NCBI RefSeq assembly: GCF_950295315.1 | Contig: NC_080172.1 | Location: 112,320,353-112,384,352, forward strand | Length of the DNA: 64,000 nt | Direction: 5' to 3' | Source: Erinaceus europaeus | Taxonomy: Eukaryota > Chordata > Mammalia > Eulipotyphla > Erinaceidae | Shown: piece after piece, positions 43,131 through 54,150 of the stretch | Layout of the letters: each line of letters begins with the position of its first letter | How positions within the stretch are numbered: the stretch's first letter is position 1 | The notes under the pieces: generated by a model | Database searches by the model: none | Told to the model about the DNA's origin: nothing | The model's input: the letters and a program-made list of their open reading frames with translations, nothing else | Translations under genes and position numbers: made by a program

Positions 43131-44414
43131 TTTCTGCTAGATGGCATATTTATGGTGTTCTGAATTTTTATAGGAGAACTTTCAGAACTTCTTTCAGGGC
43201 AGGCTTGGTGATAGTTGATTCTTTCAACTGTTGCTTGTCTGAGAAGGTTTTTATGCTTCCATCTAGTCTGAATGACTGTTTAGCATGATACAGTAGTCTT
43301 GGTTGAAAGTCTTTCTCATTGAGCACTTAATAGATATCTTGCAGTTCTCTTCTGGCCTGTAGTGTTTGTGTGGATAAGTCTCCTGCTAATCTTATGGGTC
43401 TCCCTCTGTAGGTGACTCTTTGTTTTTCTCTTGCAGCCTTCAGTATCCTTTCCCTATTCCTATTCTAAATATGATGTGTCTAGGTGTCTTTAAGTATGGA
43501 TTAATTCTGTTTGGGACCCTCTGGGCTTCTTGAACTTTTATCTTTTACGTTGCCTGGACTAAAGAAATTCTCAGCTATTGTGACCTGCAGAATGCTTTCT
43601 TCCCCTCCCTCTCTTTCTTCCTCTGGTAAGCCAATAATGTGTATATTACTTCTTTTGAAGTTATCCCATTTGTCTCTGTTGTTGTTTTCAGTATCTCTTA
43701 ATCTCTTTTGAGATTTCTTCTTTCTTAGTTGTCTCTAATTCATCTTCGATCTTGCTAATTCTGTCTACAGCTTCATTTATTTTTTTTCTCTCTCCCCTCT
43801 ACTTTTCTGGAGTTTTCTGGAGTTCATCTATTTTGTTACCCTGTTCTGATACTGTTTTAGCTTGTTCACCAGTTGTGTTCTTAGCTCAGCTATTTCAGAT
43901 TTAGCTCTATAATAACCTTGAGATAGTTAGTGTTTTCTTCAAGAGTCTCATTTGTTGTTTCTATTTTCTGATGACAATTCTTTCAAACTCTGTACTCACT
44001 CCTGCGATTATTTCCTTAACTAGTTTTGGATGTTACCTCATTGTTTTGTGGTTCATCCTTTGGGGGACTTTTAGCTGGACTCTTGTCCTGGTTCATTTCT
44101 CCAATATTTCTTCTTGTTGGCTTAACCATTTTATAGATTATGTTATGAGGTATCTCTCTCTGTACTTTTCAAATTACTGATCACTCTTGCTTGGATTACT
44201 TGTGTCTAAGTAAGGTAATTAAAGCATCCACAGTTGTGGAAATTCACAGTTTTTTTCAATATTATTTTAATCCCTGAGTCAGAGCACAGTGTCTCAGTAG
44301 CCTCTTTTGTTCTTTTTCTTCCCTGTAGGCTATGGGAACCTGAGTGCTTTTAAACTATAAGTAGGCTTCTTAGCTTAATCACTGACTCCTGACCAAGAGA
44401 TAAAGCAGGGTGGG
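43131..44414 (-). mobile_element. L1 ORF1 and 5' UTR, decayed
   Basis: Matches 2240-3480 (ORF1 region and 5' UTR) in the same orientation, with many stops. Continues after the solo LTR at 44752. Confidence 0.8.
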
Positions 44415-44751
44415 TGTTGTATGCTTTACATTGGGTAGTTCTCCCCTGCCAAGAGAATTGGATCAGTCCAGTTAGTTTCGTGGGCCCGCTTGGCCCCGCC
44501 CCTAGGAACCCCGCCTAAGTTAGAGAGTTCAAGAGTTGGAGAGTTACAGAGTTGCAGAGTGAGAGAGAGTGCTTGTGCCGCCGCAAAGAGACAGCAGAGT
44601 TCTGTTTGGTGATTAGTTTGGTTTAGTTTATGAATCGTTGTTCCTAAATAAAGAAATACAGCTTCCCTGCCCAGCCGTATGTCTCTGGTCGTCTCTGTTA
44701 CCCACCCGTGAAGCTAGCCCGGCCAGCTGGAGCCGCCGAATTTTAACAACA
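44415..44751 (+). mobile_element. Solo LTR (337 bp) with perfect 6-bp duplication
   Basis: TGTTGTATGC ... TTTTAACAACA, flanked by 'ggtggg' at 44409-44414 and 44752-44757. The L1 5' UTR copy at 56725-56745 (inverted orientation) reads through without it and is the empty site. AATAAA at about 44647-44652 sets + orientation. Higher GC and CpG than the surrounding L1. The 6-bp duplication and CAACA end resemble the provirus at 27795, but the body sequence differs. Confidence 0.9.
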
Positions 44752-45110
44752 GGTGGGGCAGAGATAATCCAGTGGTTATGCAAAGAGACTCTCACAGCCC
44801 CACTGCTAGGCCACCCAGGTATAGGTAGATCTTCTCCTGAGTCTCCTGGTCAGTTCTCTGTCCCCTGGTGTCAACAGAGGGCCTCCCCCTGCTGCTCCAG
44901 ATTCTGAAGGCAGTAGCAATGGAGACTCATAGTTTCATTTGTTGAGTCTCAGGGGAGTTCTCTCCTCCCTTCACCTGTCCCCTTGTTGGTGAAACAGACT
45001 GGAGGTAGTATCTCAACTGGCAAACTTTCAGACTGTTACCATCCACTTAATCTCTCCCTAGGATCCTCTCTGTCCATGAGCCACACATGCTTGCACTCAC
45101 CGGTGATTTG
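44752..45110 (-). mobile_element. L1 5' UTR, continued
   Basis: Resumes the L1 interrupted by the LTR and matches 3570-3768 plus 4393-4550. Confidence 0.75.
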
Positions 45111-45490
45111 GTTTTGTTTTCTGATCCATCTTCCTACTCTGTATCTTTTAATAGGTGAATTCAAGCCACTAAAATTTTTGATATCAAAGATTGAAGATAT
45201 TTCAATGCCATTCTTGTAGATTTTTAGAGTGTTCTGTTAGATAGCATATTTATGATGGTCTGATTGTTTATAGGAGAACTTTCAGAACTTCTTTCAGAGC
45301 AGGCTTGGTTATAGTTGATTTATTCAACTGTTGCTTGTCTGAGAAGGTTTTTATGCCTCCATCTAGTCTGAATGACAGTCTAGCATGATAAAGTAGTTTT
45401 GGTTGGAAGCCTTTCTCATTGAGCACTTGATAAATATCTTGCCATTCTCTTCTGGCCTGTAGTGTTGTGTGAAGAAGTCTTGTCTTGTTG
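45111..45490 (-). mobile_element. L1 ORF2 start/ORF1 end fragment
   Basis: 'ttaataggtgaattcaagcc' and 'caactgttgcttgtctgaga' match 2160-2400. 45490-46120 has no further recognised repeat; it is the upstream flank of PRAME locus C. Confidence 0.75.
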
Positions 45491-46127
45491 CAGTCCTAGG
45501 TTGTCTCCTTTGGTATTCCTAGTTTATTTGTGAGAGGAGAAGATAGAAACACAGCTGTTTCTGCTCCATAGCCCTGCCTCCAGAAGTCTTGTGCACGTGC
45601 TACAACTTTGCCTGAATAAAAGCTTTAATATTCCTGGAAGTCATACTTTTCTCCCCAGTTACTTGTGGAGTTCTGTTATAAGAACTAGAATCAATGGGGG
45701 AAGCCTCTCAACCTCTGCTCTCCTCAACAGTGTTATCTTGTTCCTTCATCCTGTGAGGGATACCCAGCTCCACCTCTTTACTGATGTATAGAGGTGTCCT
45801 ACAGAGAAATAAAATATCAAGCATCATTTTCTTAGTCAGTGGTTGACAGATTGACCTTACCCCCTTCCACATCCTGGGCTGAGAAGCCCTGTGTTCCCAA
45901 ACTCAATATCTACCTGTGAAGCAAATTCAGGGTCACTGACATGTCCCTCCCCTAAGCATTTCCCTTCTGTGAGTGGATGTCTGCTGCCTGATAAATGTAT
46001 CTAGAGAAATAGTTAAGATGGATTCACGTGATGGATTTAGCCATCTACCCAATATTCTTTTTATCCTCAAGGGGAAGGGATTAGGGTGGAGAAGGGATTA
46101 GGGTGGGGAAGGTGTGCCTAGAGAGGC

Positions 46128-46136
46128 CTATAAAAG
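46128..46136 (+). promoter_or_regulatory. TATA box of PRAME locus C
   Basis: ctataaaag lies about 85-95 bases before the non-coding exon donor at 46223. Just upstream (46074-46112) is a short direct repeat of 'gaagggattagggtgg'. Confidence 0.7.
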
Positions 46137-46159
46137 CCCCAGGTCCCAAGACTGAGAAC

Positions 46160-46222
46160 AGAATCTTCCTTGCTTCTCCAGAGATCTGAGGTCTGAGCAA
46201 GCCTCCCACTACCTCACAGCTG
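46160..46222 (+). other. Non-coding first exon of PRAME locus C (approximate start)
   Basis: 'ccagagatctgaggtctgag' matches locus A (7151-7171). The donor 'cagctg|gtaagt' at 46222/46223 is consensus. The start is estimated from the TATA position. Confidence 0.6.
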
Positions 46223-46671
46223 GTAAGTTTCCCCCTCTGCTAGGCTCATCCCATGTTATCTTCAGTCACTCAGCCATGTGAATCTGCATACCAGATACAA
46301 ATGGATGACTAACCCCCCCTTCCCTTATTGTTGTTTTCCCTGGGGTTTCATTGCTCCAAGCCAATCTTTTCAGACAGAAAAGGGGGCAGAGGCAACAGCC
46401 TGTGTAGCTCCACAGCCTGACACAGTCTGACCTGCAGAGGTCAGACTCAAACTAGGGTCATTGACATCACCAAGCAGGGCCCCTCTAGGTGAGGAATTTT
46501 GCCAGGCTAAACTGCCAGGAGTCATCTCTCTGTATCATTCTTTATTTATAGTTTAACTATTACTTGGGACCTGATGTAGAATCTGTGAAGTCCAGTAAGT
46601 CTATGGGATACTCTATGAACATCTAAGAATGATGACTTGTCCCTTGATATTGTCTTGGTTTCCTTTCTAAG

Positions 46672-46974
46672 CATATTCAAAATGAATAAGTTGGAGCCAC
46701 CCAGCCTGCAGAATCTGGCAATAGAGAGCCTGGTGAGGAACAAGGAGTTGGCCATCGATGCTCTCAAGGCTCTTCCTGCAGCTTTCTTCCCACCCCTCTT
46801 CCTGGAAGCCTATAGGCACGAATGCCTGGAGATCCTGAAGGCCATGGTGCCAGCCTGGCCCTTCCCCTATCTGCCTCTGGGTGGTCTAGAGCCTAACATG
46901 GTACCCTGGAACCCGAGTGTGAGTGCCGTGTTGGATGGCATTGATGTCCTCCTGGCCCAGAGTGTTGGCCCCAG
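46672..46974 (+). other. PRAME locus C coding exon 1
   Basis: Acceptor 'tttcctttctaag' at 46659-46671, ATG at 46682, donor at 46975 (phase 2). Encodes residues 1-97. Confidence 0.8.
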
Positions 46975-49378
46975 GTGAGTGTGTCCCAGAGAGCCTGGTT
47001 GGGTGATGGGTGTCTATCAGTCAGTGGGATGAGGGAGTGTGGAGGCCCCTGGGGTGGATCAATAGCCAATGAGATAGCCCTGCTGTGCTCTGTTTGGAGA
47101 TGCCCTATGAGTGTGGGGTGGCTTAAGTGCAGGGGAAACTGAGATGTCATCATGTCTTGCCTCATTAAGTGTTTCTGAGAAGCTCTGGATGAGTACGCAG
47201 GATGAAGGGGACAAACGGGAGAACTAGCAGGTTATAGGAAGAGACAACATTGGTCCGGGATGTGAAGACAGACACAGAATGTGCAGAGGCAGACACTCAC
47301 AACATTGCAAAATCCTGACACTCTGAGTTTCTCATCTACGTTCTGTTTCCTGCAAAGGAGATGTAAGCTGCAGGTCCTGGATTTACGGAATACTGGTCAG
47401 GAGTTCTGGACTGGGAGGACCGGAATCAAGCTCAGTGGACACTCACCCAGAGTAGAGCCACAGACCTCTCAGTGCTCAAGGATGAAGAAGCAAAGTCCGT
47501 TGCTGGAGATTTTTACAAGACTTCATGTCCATGATTGGTGCCCTGATTCTTTCTCCTCCTACCTCCTGGAGTGGGTGAAGAAGAGGAAAGCTGTACATGT
47601 GTGTTTTGTGAAAGTGACAATTGTGTCAGTACTCTCGTCGAGCTGTAGGTTTCAGTATGCAGAGCTGTTGTGTATCAAGGAGTTGGAAGTCTACAACACT
47701 TGGACACTCCCTACCCTGAAAATGTTTGCTCATCTGATGGGAAAGATGAAAAATTTGAAGAAACTCACTCTCCGCATCCACACTCCTGCTGCAACCACCC
47801 ACGAAGAGCTTGAGCTTGGAAGACGGTGTGTTTCCCAGTTCACCTCTCAGTTTCTGCACCTAAGACACCTCACAGAGTTGTATCTTCAGTCTCCCTCATT
47901 CCTGCAGGGCCATCTGGAACAGCTCCTCAGGTAAGATTGGGGCCGTTGTCTGTAACACTGAAGTAGACGCTATCTCTCACTTTCCTCTTTCCTGAAGGGG
48001 GGCATCGAATAATCCCCCAAAGCAAGATGAGGTACAAACAGCCATATCATGTGGAATCATGGTCATATAATAGGAAGTTTCTGGTGGGGCATGTAGTCTA
48101 GTGAGCACAAGAGTGTGAATTCTCAGAATGGACATCAGAGCTGAGCTAGAATAATGACTAAGTGAAGAAGGCAGGTGAGTGGGCTCAGCACTATGCCTGA
48201 GATCTCCACACACAGGCCCTGTGCTCACCAGATTGTGAGCAGGAAGAAGCCTGTCTCAGATTCCCCTGTCCATCTCTGTCCATGCAGCCTGGAGAATGGC
48301 AGGCCGGGCATGTTGAGGAGGAGTCTATGGGATCAACAGGAGTGACAAGTGTGGAGAGGATTATTGAGGATGTGGGGTACTCACTAAAAGTGAGCGATAC
48401 TGGAATTCTAGTCAATGGGGTGTCACCTGCCTAGGTTAGGATATCCCATGAGATTTGGATATTCACAGAGTCTAATTGGAGGCACTAAAGAAGTTTTTCT
48501 CTCCATTGTTGTAATCTAGAAGAACACAATTGATAGAGATAATTAATCATATACTTTCTAAATTACTGAAGTATGTTTTCCTGTTTGACAGAGGAGATAA
48601 AGGAGTTTTAGACATTATGTTGTCTTGAACCATCAGCATTATGGTGGTGGTTGGGGGTGCTGCCTATTGAATTCCATCAAGTAGTCAGAGCAAACTCATC
48701 AGATCCAAAAATAGGAGGGCTACCACCTGTCCTATCTCTATTCAGCAGAGCTAACACTTCTCTTCTCTTCCCAGGAGGCTTGTCACCCCCCTGGAGATCT
48801 TGTCACTCACTAACTGCACATTAACAGAAGGAGACTTGGTACATCTGTTCCAGAGCCCACACATAAGTCACCTGAAGGAACTGTGTCTGAGAGGAGTCCC
48901 CCTGACCTCTGTCAGTAATCCCCTGAGAGCTCTGCTGGAGGTAAATGCAGCCACCCTCCAGCACCTGGACCTGGGTCTGTGTGGCCTCCAGGACCCCCAG
49001 CTTGAGGCCCTGCTCCCTGCCCTGAGCAGCTGCTCCCAGCTCAACTCCCTCAGCCTGCATGGGAACCGCCTGTCCATGGCCACCCTGGAGAAGCTGCTGC
49101 GCTGCACCTCGGGCCTCAGAAGGTTGAGAAAAGAGATCTATCCGGCCCCTCTGGAAAGTTTCAGCTCCCAAGGGACTCTCCTCCCTGAAATATTTGATGT
49201 GCTTTGTTCTCAATTTTTAAGGGTCTTGAGAGATATAGGCTGCCCCAGGACCATCTTGGTGAGCCCTAAACCCTGTCTTTCCGGAATGCTGATGTTAGGG
49301 AACTGGGTTGTGACAGTATCCTGCAGTAACTGCCTACATCACTCTAAGAAGCTGTCCTTTGGGCTCTCAGAAAACTGA
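46682..49378 (+). CDS. PRAME-family protein, intact (489 aa, three coding exons)
   Basis: Join of 46682-46974, 47358-47930 and 48775-49378 gives 489 codons plus stop with all junctions in phase. Donors are gtgagt and gtaaga; acceptors are AAAG/GAG and CCCAG. The N-terminal segment 'LQNLAIESLVRNKELAIDAL' and 'FFPPLFLEAY...AMVPAWPFPYLPLG' is the PRAME signature. Exon 2 holds the middle LRR region ('FTSQFLHLRHLTELYLQSPS'). Exon 3 holds the leucine-rich core ('LEILSLTNCTLTEGDLVHL', 'LCGLQDPQLEALLPALSSC') and tail ('PAPLESFSS'). Length is in the usual PRAME range (about 470-510). Known members are germline-biased and act as cullin-2 ubiquitin ligase receptors or transcription regulators. Which PRAMEF member this is cannot be told here. 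The exon 2 acceptor could be three bases later. Confidence 0.9.
47358..47930 (+). other. PRAME locus C coding exon 2
   Basis: Preceded by a pyrimidine tract 'ttctgtttcctgcaaag' and followed by donor gtaaga. Open throughout; about 192 residues. Confidence 0.85.
48775..49378 (+). other. PRAME locus C coding exon 3
   Basis: Acceptor 'ttctcttcccag' at 48763-48774; TGA at 49376-49378. Contains the leucine-rich core that is almost the same in loci A, B and D. Confidence 0.9.
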
Positions 49379-49664
49379 AATCGAGCACATGTTTATCTGC
49401 ATGTGTACGTAGCTCCTGGAATGAAGCATCATGTCTCAGTCGTGCGGTAGCAAAGCTGATGTAGTTGAGGTGCAAGGTTGCAGGCTGGGCTGGAGAAACA
49501 GCACAGCTGTTTCCACAGCAGTAGTTCAGACCTGGGGCACCAGAGGTGCTCCTGGCATCCTTCCCCTCTCCCTCCTCTCATAATACTCTATCCACCAGCA
49601 TCCATGATGTGGCAGGTCTTCACTACTACAGGCTGATCATGATCTTTGAAGTTTGCTGCTCTTA

Positions 49665-49670
49665 AATAAA
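49665..49670 (+). promoter_or_regulatory. Poly(A) signal of PRAME locus C
   Basis: AATAAA 287 bases after the stop, followed by a GT-rich stretch (tgttgtatgttg) at 49672-49684. This sets a short 3' UTR. Confidence 0.65.
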
Positions 49671-50059
49671 ATGTTGTATGTTGAACACTGTGTTTCAGGG
49701 TCTTTTTTTTCCCCCTCACTATTCTTCTGTGATTTGGCCCTGGCTGCCACCTACATTTGCCCCTGCACTGCCTGTCCACTGGGTACCCCCTAACCCTGTT
49801 GGTGCTCGTCTTCTGACCTCAGTGAGTCACGCGTGAGAAGCTAGTGCTTCCCTTCATTGAGTGTCTCCAAGCATCAGAGTAAACTGGCCTCTCTCACTGT
49901 CAAGATACAGCCACTGTTAGTTCCTAGACTGTAACCTTTTTTATACATAATCCTAGACTAAGAATTCAATCCCATGACCCATGGCAACACATCAGGTGCA
50001 TAAATACAAAGAGATTGATGTAAAAGGTTTGGGAATAAGATTGCCACCTATTGGCCAAG

Positions 50060-50520
50060 ATTGACAAAACAGAAAAATTCTCTTTTTAAATTTATTTATA
50101 AAAAGGAAACATTGACAAAACCATCGGATAAGAGGGGTACAACTCCACACAATTCCTACCACCAGAACTCCATATCCCATTCCCTCCCCTAATAGATTTC
50201 CTATTCTTTATCCCTCAGACCCATGGTCATTATAGGGAGCAGAAGGTGGAAGGTCTGGCTTCTGTAATAGCTTCCCCACTGAACATGGGCATTGACTGGT
50301 CCATCCATACTCCCAACCTGCCTCTTTCTTTCCCTAGTGGAGAAGGGCTCTGGGGAAGTGGAGCTCCAGGACACATTGGTGGGGTTGTCTGTCCAGGGAA
50401 GTCTGGTTGGCATCATGGTAGTATCTGGAACCTGGTGGCTGAAAAAAGAGTTAACATATAAAGCCAAACAAATTGTTGACTAATCATGAATCTAATCAAT
50501 GCAGCAAGTACTAGCTCAGC
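50060..50520 (-). mobile_element. L1 3' UTR (long type)
   Basis: Reversed A-tail 'tttttaaatttatttataaa', then the block with 'ggggagcagaaggtggaagg'-like text and 'ggacacattggtggggttg'. Minus orientation. Confidence 0.8.
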
Positions 50521-50564
50521 ATACTTCACTTCAAATTGTCTCTAGAGACGTCAGGTGTGGAATT

Positions 50565-51610
50565 TCTTTTTTTAATTAATTAATTAATTTTAAAAAGGAG
50601 ACACTAACAAAACTGTAGCATAGGAGGGGTACAACTCCACACAAATCCCACCACCAGATCTCTATATCCCATCCCTCCCCTGATAGCTTTCCCATTTTTT
50701 ACCCCTCTGGGTGTATGGACCCCAGGTCATTGTGGGATGCAGAAAGTGGAAGGTCTGGCTTCTGTAATTGCTTTCCCACTGAACATGGGTTTTGACCCGT
50801 CCATCCATACTCCCAGTCTGCCTCTCTCTTTCCCTAGTAAGGAAGGTCTCTGGGGAAGTGGAGCTGCAGGACACATTGGTAGGGTCATCTGTCCAAGAAA
50901 GTCTGGTTGGCATCATGCTGGGATCTGGAACCTGGTGACTGAAAACAGAGTTAACTTACATACAAAGCCAAACAAATTGTTGAACAGTTATGGACCTAAT
51001 GGCTATAATAGTGCAGATGAAATGTTGGGGGGGTACTCACTGCAGACTATTGTGTACTTTTGCTTTCAGGTATATATTTTGCCCTAGATTATGGATACAT
51101 GTGAGCATATGTTCTATCTCAGGGGACCTTGTCTATATCTAGGTTTTGGGATTTCAACCCTTCAGCCTCATTACTCGAGTGAGACCTTTCCTTTCATAGG
51201 ATTCTCTAATTCCATTTTAGGTGGCTCACTTCCTAACAAAGTCCCAAAATGTAGATATAGGCCAGGTTCCATGAGATAGGGCATATGTTCACAGGTATCC
51301 ATAAATTAGGGCAATATATATATTAGGACAAAATATATACCTGAAAGCAAAATAGTCTGCAGTGAGTCAGTAGAAAGTTCATAATGAAATGCTGTCTACT
51401 TAGACTTAGATACCCTCCTCACCTATTTCCTATTATACTTCCCTCATTCACTCCCAAGCTATAGAGGAAGCAGGAGGTTCCTGCTGTCTTAGGGCTTAAG
51501 AAGGCAATAGATAGTTACTGCTATAATCAATTTTTTGGAAATTGGGTTAACTTTGAAGATCCCGTTGTTAAGATTTGCTGTGTCATACACTACCTCACCA
51601 TTATTTCTGT
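50565..51610 (-). mobile_element. L1 3' UTR (long type), longer copy
   Basis: Begins with a reversed tail of 'ttaattaattaattaatttt' and repeats the same block, extending through text shared with 880-1400 ('tatatctaggtt', 'ggttcctgctgtcttagggc'). The part at 51140-51350 looks folded back (both 'tatgttctatctcaggggac' and its near reverse complement occur), so it may hold an internal inversion. Confidence 0.75.
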
Positions 51611-52059
51611 CCTTTGACATTATATATACTTATCTATTTATATATATTATTTATTATTTATATGTATCTGCTGTGTATTATAAAGTAATGCCTGAAAAAG
51701 TGTACAATAATCTTCAGTGAGTCAATAAATGAAGGAAGCAAGTAGAAAGAACTAAAAAGACACCATAAAGTTCCCAGTGAAATTGTTCTACTTAGACCTT
51801 CTTCCTCACCTACTTCCTTTTACACTTCCATCACTCACTCCAAAACTAACCTTATCAAAGTAAGGACCACAAAAGTTGAATAAAGGCAACAGACTGGCAA
51901 ACTGTAAGGATGACTCTTTAGTCACTCACTATCAGGCCACCCCATCATCTGGGGCCTTAGTCAGGGAATACTAAGAATCCCACACAGACATAATGGGCCT
52001 AAACCTCAAATATATCCCTCTCTCCATTATCAGTGGTCATCTCCATCAGGAACTACACA

Positions 52060-52995
52060 ATAGACCCCTTTGTGTGACCCCATAGGACCTTGCCCTCAAT
52101 GTGGATCAACAATGGTAGAGAATGTTTCATCCTGTGAACAGAGGCTGGATAAAATACTCTATCTACCACCTGAGGAAGATGGGTCCTGAAATTGGGGCAG
52201 CTTGAAATGTTCCGACTCATGACCATAGAATGTAAGCTCAGACTAACAGGGATGTAGAGGTTATATAGTCTCATAAACTGAATATGGGCCCCAGATAAAA
52301 TTGATGAGGTTTACAATCAACAACATTTATACACCTTTCCCATATTTGGGAACTACACTCTTCCCTGATCTAGATTTATAACCCTTTTTACAGCCCTGAA
52401 ATCATCTCCCCAGACAATAACTTGGGTCCACATGCATATCACAGGTCAGGCTCAGGTAAAAACTAGTATAGTCATGGGCCCTTTGGCATATAACTAAAAT
52501 AGGCCTACTAGCTATTTCCAAAACAAAGACCACAAATCTTCATCTCCACTATACCAGCCTTTAGGTTCATGATTAGTCAACAATTTATTTGGCTTTATAT
52601 GTTAACTCTTTTTTTCAGACACCAGGTTCCAGATGCTACCATGAGGCCAACCAGACATTCCTGGAAAGAAAAACCCCACCAAAGTGTCCTGGACTATTGC
52701 TTCCCCAGAGCCCCACCCCAGTCGAGAAAAATAGTGAAAGAGAGGGACAGGCTGGGAGTATGGATTGAACTGTCAACACCCATGTTCAGCAGGAAAGCAA
52801 TTACTGAAGCCAGACCTTCCACCTTCTACTCCCCATAATGACCCTGGATCCATACTCCCAGAGGGATAAAGAATAGGAAAGCTATCAGGGGAGGTGATGG
52901 GATAGGGAGTTCTGGTGGTGGGAATTGTGTGGAGCTGTACCCCTCTTATCCTGTTTTTTTGTCAGTGTTTCCTTTTTATAAATAAAATATTTTTA
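52060..52995 (+). mobile_element. L1 3' UTR (long type), near full
   Basis: Starts with text shared with 59840 and 62070 ('attggggcagcttgaaatgt') and ends 'ttataaataaaatattttt'. Plus orientation, about 930 bp. 51610-52060 is probably an older piece of the same repeat and has no gene. Confidence 0.8.
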
Positions 52996-53104
52996 AATGT
53001 TAATTTTATTCAAATCTAGTGACATAATACTATCCTAATAAAAATTTTCACAGCTTTTATTATGAAGATGACACACTTATTCTAAAATGTTTCTGAATAT
53101 GCAA

Positions 53105-53225
53105 AACATGGGTGACCAGGAGGTGATGCAGTAGATAAAGTGCCTGACTATCCAACTGGAGGCCCTGAGATCCGCCTTGGTGTGACAAGTGCCACTGTGA
53201 TGCTCAGGAACTCTCTCTCTCTCCA
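53105..53225 (+). mobile_element. Short tRNA-like SINE
   Basis: 'ggtgaccaggaggtgatgca' head, 'gtgccactgtgatgctcagg' and a short CT tract. Confidence 0.65.
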
Positions 53226-53620
53226 TCCCATAATTAAACAAATACATCATATTTAGTCATTTTTTTAATTTATTTATTGGGGAATTAATGTTTTACATTT
53301 GACAGTAAATACAGTAGTTTGTACATGAATAACATTTCCCAGTTTTCATATAACAATGTCCCACTAGGTCCTCTGTCATCCTTCTTAGATCTATATTCTC
53401 CCCACTGACCCCAGAGTCTTTTACTTTGGTGCAATACACCAATTCTAGTTCAGGTTCTACTTGTGTTTTCTTTTCTGATCTTGTTTTTTAACTTTTGCCT
53501 GAGAGTAAGATCATCCCATATTCATCCTTCTGTTTCTGACTTATTTCACTCAACATGATTTTTTCAAGGTCCATACAAGATCGTCTGAAAATAGTTAAGT
53601 CACCATTTTTTATAGCTGAG

Positions 53621-53668
<48 letters not shown>

Positions 53669-53706
53669 CTATATATATTACTATATATATTACTATATAT
53701 ATACCA

Positions 53707-54150
53707 CTACTTGCTCAGCCACTCATCTATTGTTGGACGCCTGGGTTGCTTCCAGGTTTTGGCTATTACAAATTGTGCTGCAAAGAACATATGTATACAC
53801 AGATCTTTTTGGATGGGTATGTTGGGTTCCATAGGATATATCCCCAGGAGAAGAATTGCAGGATCATAAGGCAGGTCCATTTCTAGCCATCTGAGAGTTC
53901 TCCAGACTGTTCTCCACAGAGGTTGGACCAATTGACATTCCCACCAGCAGTGCAGAAGGGTTCCTTTGACCCCACAACCTCTCCAGCATTGGCTGCTCCT
54001 AACTTTTCTGATGTATGACATTCTCACAGGAGTGAAATAGTAACTCATTGTTGTCTTTATTTGCATTTCTTTGACAATCACAGACTTGGAGCATTTTTTC
54101 ATGTGTTTCTTGGCCATTTGTATCTCTTCTGTGGTGAATATTCTGTCCAT
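53707..54150 (-). pseudogene. L1 ORF2 C-terminal domain
   Basis: An open minus-strand frame of 147 codons containing the Cys-rich 'CWRGCGVKGTLLHCWWEC' (CCHC-like) and 'YDPAILLLGIYP', diagnostic of the L1 ORF2 C-terminus. The upstream ORF2 is broken by stops and frameshifts. Confidence 0.9.

Noticed and set aside
48821..49213. Minus-strand frames opposite PRAME exon 3
   Set aside because: Shadow of the GC-rich, codon-structured exon; the same shadow occurs opposite loci A, B and D.
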